From: Monosporascus cannonballus
Taxonomy: Eukaryota; Ascomycota; Sordariomycetes; Xylariales
Reading direction: 5' to 3'
NCBI GenBank assembly: GCA_004154925.1
Contig: QJNS01000071.1
Span: 1-64,000, forward strand
DNA: 64,000 nucleotides
Shown: one piece after another, positions 60,784 to 64,000 of the stretch
Layout: each line of letters begins with the position of its first letter
Numbering within the stretch: position 1 is the stretch's first letter
Translations under genes and position numbers: made by a program
The notes under the pieces: generated by a model
Told to the model about the DNA's origin: nothing
Databases searched by the model: none
The model's input: only the letters and a program-made list of their open reading frames with translations

Positions 60784-62232
60784 TTTCAAATAAAAAAATT
60801 ACAATTTTTATTGAAGTCTTTCGAAAATTTAAGTACTTTCTTAAAAAGATATTTCTATTAAATTAAAATTTATACAAATTATCAAAATCTTATCCGTTTT
60901 ACTACGACTAAAAGATTTACAGAATAATAATTATATTATGTAAAAAGAATATAGAATTTCGATTTTGTTATTATTTGTAAAAAGAATTAGAAAAACGGCA
61001 AAGTCGATATCTTAAGCAAATTATGAGATTTCTAAAAAAGAAATTTGATTAAAATTAGCTACATAATTTTCGATATTATTTTAAAAATATACTTTACGCT
61101 TTTGTCAAATCACAACAATACAGGGTACAGTGTACAACCTATATCAAAAAAAGAAATCAAAAAATATATAATAATAATTAATCAAAAAGTAATGAATCAA
61201 ATAAATTTCAAGTTCTAGAAAAATACCAGAAAAGTCTATTACGCTATATATATAAATATTAAATATAAATATTCAGGAAGCTACAAAACTTTAAAAGTAT
61301 TTTAATATATTTATGATTTTCTTAAAATAAAAAAATAGTTCAAAAAATAGGATAATAATAAAGTCTTTATAATAAAGCTAAAAATATAACTATATAAACT
61401 TTATCAAAGTTAAAACTATTACTAATTTTAACACAACTATACGATTTAATTATTATAAATTTTATTACTGAACTTTCTAATTTTTTATTTTATCAAAGAA
61501 ATACGAATATAAAATAAATAATATGCTGATTTTTCAAAACTATTTTTAATATATACGAACTACTTTATAAAATAATTTTCAATAAAGAAATCACGCCTAC
61601 TTTAAAATTTTGACAAAACTTTATAATACAAATTAGTTTAAATAATAGGTTATTTAATCTATTTAAATCTTATATAATTGGATAAATAAAACTATTAAAA
61701 TAAATTTTAAAAGTTTAATAACGATTTTACATTAATTATAAATACAATAAATGAATTAAAAAGATATTCGCTATACAGTTAACTTACAACGTTTATTATT
61801 ACAATAGTATTAAAATATTAAAATAACTCTAAGAAACGTTAATCTTAATTTTATATCTAACATTTACAAAACGGAATATAATAAACCTATTAATATTAAA
61901 GTAATATTTACGTTAAAACAACTTAAATAGTTGTATTAAGAAATAAAAACGAAACTAAAATTCGTACGTAATTAAATAAGTATTATAAGTAAAAAAAAAT
62001 TGAAAAAAACCGACTTGCGAAAAAGAAAAAAAATTTATTTTATTATAAAATATATTCAAACAAACTAAGGGAATAAAAATTAAATTTTAAACATATCGGT
62101 CTATATAAAATCGTCAAAAAAAATCTTCTACAATAATTTCTAATTAGAACCTATATTAAAAATTAAACTGTATCCAGTTTTATTTTTTTTAGTTTAATTA
62201 ACAGTAAATATTTTTAAATAATATAGATATTA
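60784..62232 (+). pseudogene. pol relic 7, right part (RNase H end, integrase)
   Basis: Continues the frame cut at 46757: FQIKKLQFLLKSFENLSTFL (PNKEL.AII.AF..W...L), IKIYTNYQNLIRFTTTKRFT at about 60870-60920, then DFVIIC and KVDILSKL (RNase H end) to about 61030. Integrase: LTQLYDLIIINFITELSNF-like text at about 61420-61480 and the C-terminal KLNFKHIGLYKIVKK at about 62077-62120, then a stretch equal to FYVFSFKLTADIVK of 1c. The match to 1c stops at about 62232, before any chromodomain or LTR. So the relic is truncated or has lost its end. Confidence 0.85.
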
Positions 62233-63097
62233 CGGCGCTGTACGTCTCTTGGGTTTCTGGAAGATATTCTATTATTGTACGAGGAAAAAAGAAAAAAGTT
62301 ATCTAATAAGCGTATAGCGCTTATATATATATAGCGAAACGGCGGCTTAATTAAGCCGTATTACTAATGCCGTAATAATAACCTTCTTTTCTTAAGGTAG
62401 TTATCCTTAATTGTATAAAAAAAAATAAAAAATTTAAATATTTTTTCCGGATTCGAACCTTAATTAATTAATAACGTATTAGGTATCGCAAAACGTCGTA
62501 ACGTTAATATGGCATACGCGCGATATAACCGAAATGGAACCGCGTTAATGGCCGGATGGCGGGGTGCCGTATAAAAAATATATAACGCTAATTCTAATAT
62601 AGAAATAATAATGTCGTTATACGGGATGTTATTAGCCTAATTGGATTTTGCCGTATATCTGCCTTTATTACTTTTGCGATATAAATATTATTATTTTTTT
62701 AACTTTTATTCCTTATTTTTCCGTTATTTTTATAATACCTTTTTGTTTTCCGTTTTATAATTTTTTTTCGTTATCGTAACGATATTTTCCCGGCCTTATA
62801 TTACTTATGTAACGCTTATTTACGCAAAACGGTTATGCATAATTTGTTTTAAATATATTTTTTTAATTATAATCCCGATATAAAAAAATACCCTTTTTCC
62901 GTTACCGTTTCGCGTCGGCTGCGACGATAAAATATATACTTTATATTAAGCGCCGAAAAATATATTAATTAGTAAATTATATACGTCGTAATATTAATAT
63001 TACGTTTACGGGGTATTATTATTATATTAACTTTTTAACGTATAACCGGCGGAAAGCGTTTAAGATAATTCCTTAAATTTAAATATTTTTTTATTAG
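62233..63097. other. Unclassified sequence right of relic 7, with palindromes
   Basis: The sequence changes character abruptly. It has a perfect 16-bp palindrome CGGCTTAATTAAGCCG (62343-62358), an inverted pair TAAGCG (62307-62312) / CGCTTA (62318-62323), and a TATATATATATA run between them and the palindrome. The first 150 bp are little mutated and could be a solo LTR or promoter remnant. At 62449-62459 the minus strand reads GGTTCGAATCC, a perfect tRNA box B, but no tRNA can be folded around it. No frame is open in the rest, which looks RIPed. Confidence 0.45.
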
Positions 63098-63300
63098 GTG
63101 GATTTCTATTTCGAAGTTAACTATAACGATAACGACGGGACGATTTTCGACGACGACGGCAACAAGACGTATACGTACCTTAACGGTTTTCGTTAGGAAT
63201 TTTACCGGGCGGTATTTTAATTTTATACCGTTTTCGAAGAGGCCGAAAAAATTTACCGTATAACGTTCGGTATAACGGACGTAAAGAAAAAGGTTAATAT
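63098..63300 (+). pseudogene. Possible exon relic of a non-transposon or unknown gene
   Basis: A frame of about 65 codons with only two stops. It begins VDFYFEVNYNDNDGTIFDDD, continues GNKTYTYLNGFR, stop, EFYRAVF, stop, FYTVFEEAEKIYRITFGITD and ends VKKK. Codon composition (many GAC, AAC and ACG) is unlike the surrounding A/T-rich text. The bases before it (TTTTTTATTAG at 63087-63097) resemble an intron 3' splice site. I do not recognise the protein. It could equally be part of an unknown transposon. Stops fit TGG-to-TAG and CAA-to-TAA changes. Confidence 0.35.
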
Positions 63301-64000
63301 TATCCCCTAATTATAATTACGCTTTTAATATTATATGCAAAAAAGCAAAATTAATTATTTCGCGTAAATTGCCGCCCGGCAAATTTTAATATAAATTTAT
63401 AATTCCAGTTCCGTAAATAATGCCATAAATATACCGAAACGTATATTCCGTAATAACGCGATATTAATTTTACGATAATAAGGTAATGCTTAAATCGCCG
63501 CCGAAAAGAAAATAATCAAATATTATTTAATTATTAATAACGAAAAATATTAATTATAAATATTAATTAAATGCGCTTTTTGTAATAAAATATATATTAT
63601 TATTTTTATAATTTTAGGTTCCGGCTAAATAAACGTTAATATCGCGACGTTCTTTTTACGTTTTAATAATTTTAATTATTATATTATTATTATAACGTTA
63701 TATTCCTTTTTAAGGTTAAATTATTTTATATTACATAATTATTATAATAACGTATTATTATTTGGCTACCGGTTTTTTATAATTCGGTTATTTATGGTAT
63801 TAAAAAATTAATATTTAATTTTGTTAATTTTAATATAATATAAGTTTTATCGTAATATTACCGCGGTATTAGCTTAATAAAATATTTTTTACGTACGTTT
63901 TACGTTATCTCCCGTTATTATTTTAATAATATCCGGTATTAATTAAGTAACTTAAGTTTATTGGGATAATTTTTATAAAATTTAATTATATTAAAATCGT
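63301..64000. other. A/T-rich RIP-type sequence at the right edge
   Basis: 700 bp with abundant TAAT and TTAT words, retained CpG (TAACG, CCGTA) and almost no CpA. No frame, repeat match or LTR end found. It may continue the same unit as 63098-63300. Confidence 0.4.

Noticed and set aside
62441..62520. tRNA gene suggested by GGTTCGAATCC on the minus strand
   Set aside because: The T-stem pairs at only three positions, there is no acceptor stem and no box A at the right distance; probably chance.

Overview
The window looks like an AT-rich, gene-empty block from a filamentous ascomycete (Pezizomycotina type). It is built almost entirely from LTR retrotransposons destroyed by repeat-induced point mutation (RIP). 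The support is visible in the text: CpA and TpG are scarce while TpA is everywhere, CpG survives, related copies differ mainly by C-to-T and G-to-A, and retroviral-type reading frames are recognisable but full of TAA and TAG. I see no intact host gene, rRNA, tRNA or CRISPR array. The longest open frames are chance frames or short surviving pieces of gag and pol. The species cannot be fixed from this sequence.

Layout, using my own family numbers. Family 1 is a Ty3/gypsy chromovirus with LTRs of about 360-400 bp: copy 1a on the minus strand (1-15028, left LTR outside the window), 1b on the minus strand (22525-35216), 1c on the plus strand (48462-55605) and a solo LTR (49570-49959). Family 2 is gypsy with LTRs of about 185 bp: 2a (5501-12453) and 2b (36476-43344). 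Family 3 is gypsy with LTRs of about 205 bp: 3a (15034-22324) and a solo LTR (33815-34021). Family 4 is a chromovirus with 190-bp LTRs (24518-30099). Family 5 is a 1.5-kb gag-only element with 165-bp LTRs (3845-5354, minus). Family 6 has 400-bp LTRs and an unreadable interior (46758-60778, minus). Family 7 is a pol relic, close to family 1, split by family 6. Family 8 is a 174-bp solo-LTR or MITE-like insert (32145-32318). The last 1.8 kb (62233-64000) is different, unclassified sequence.

The elements are nested, and most insertions have a readable 5-bp target-site duplication (TSD). Copy 1a was hit by family 5 (aaatg) and 2a (atatc). Copy 1b (ttatt) was hit by family 4 (aattt), the family 3 solo LTR (tatta) and the family 8 insert (aatcc/aattc). 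The pol of relic 7 was hit by 6a (cgcta/cgtta), 6a by 1c (tttta), and the gag of 1c by a family 1 solo LTR (aaaga), giving a nest four levels deep. Copy 2b (attta) lies just left of relic 7.

The outer layers are heavily mutated while several short inserts (174-390 bp) keep near-normal composition. This fits either younger age or the length threshold of RIP. The points most worth following are the gag-only element with what looks like a self-priming primer-binding site, the unmutated solo LTR at the centre of the nest, the fast-changing U3 repeats of family 1, the tRNA-like box A in the 174-bp insert, the unidentified family 6 interior and the exon-like relic near the right end.
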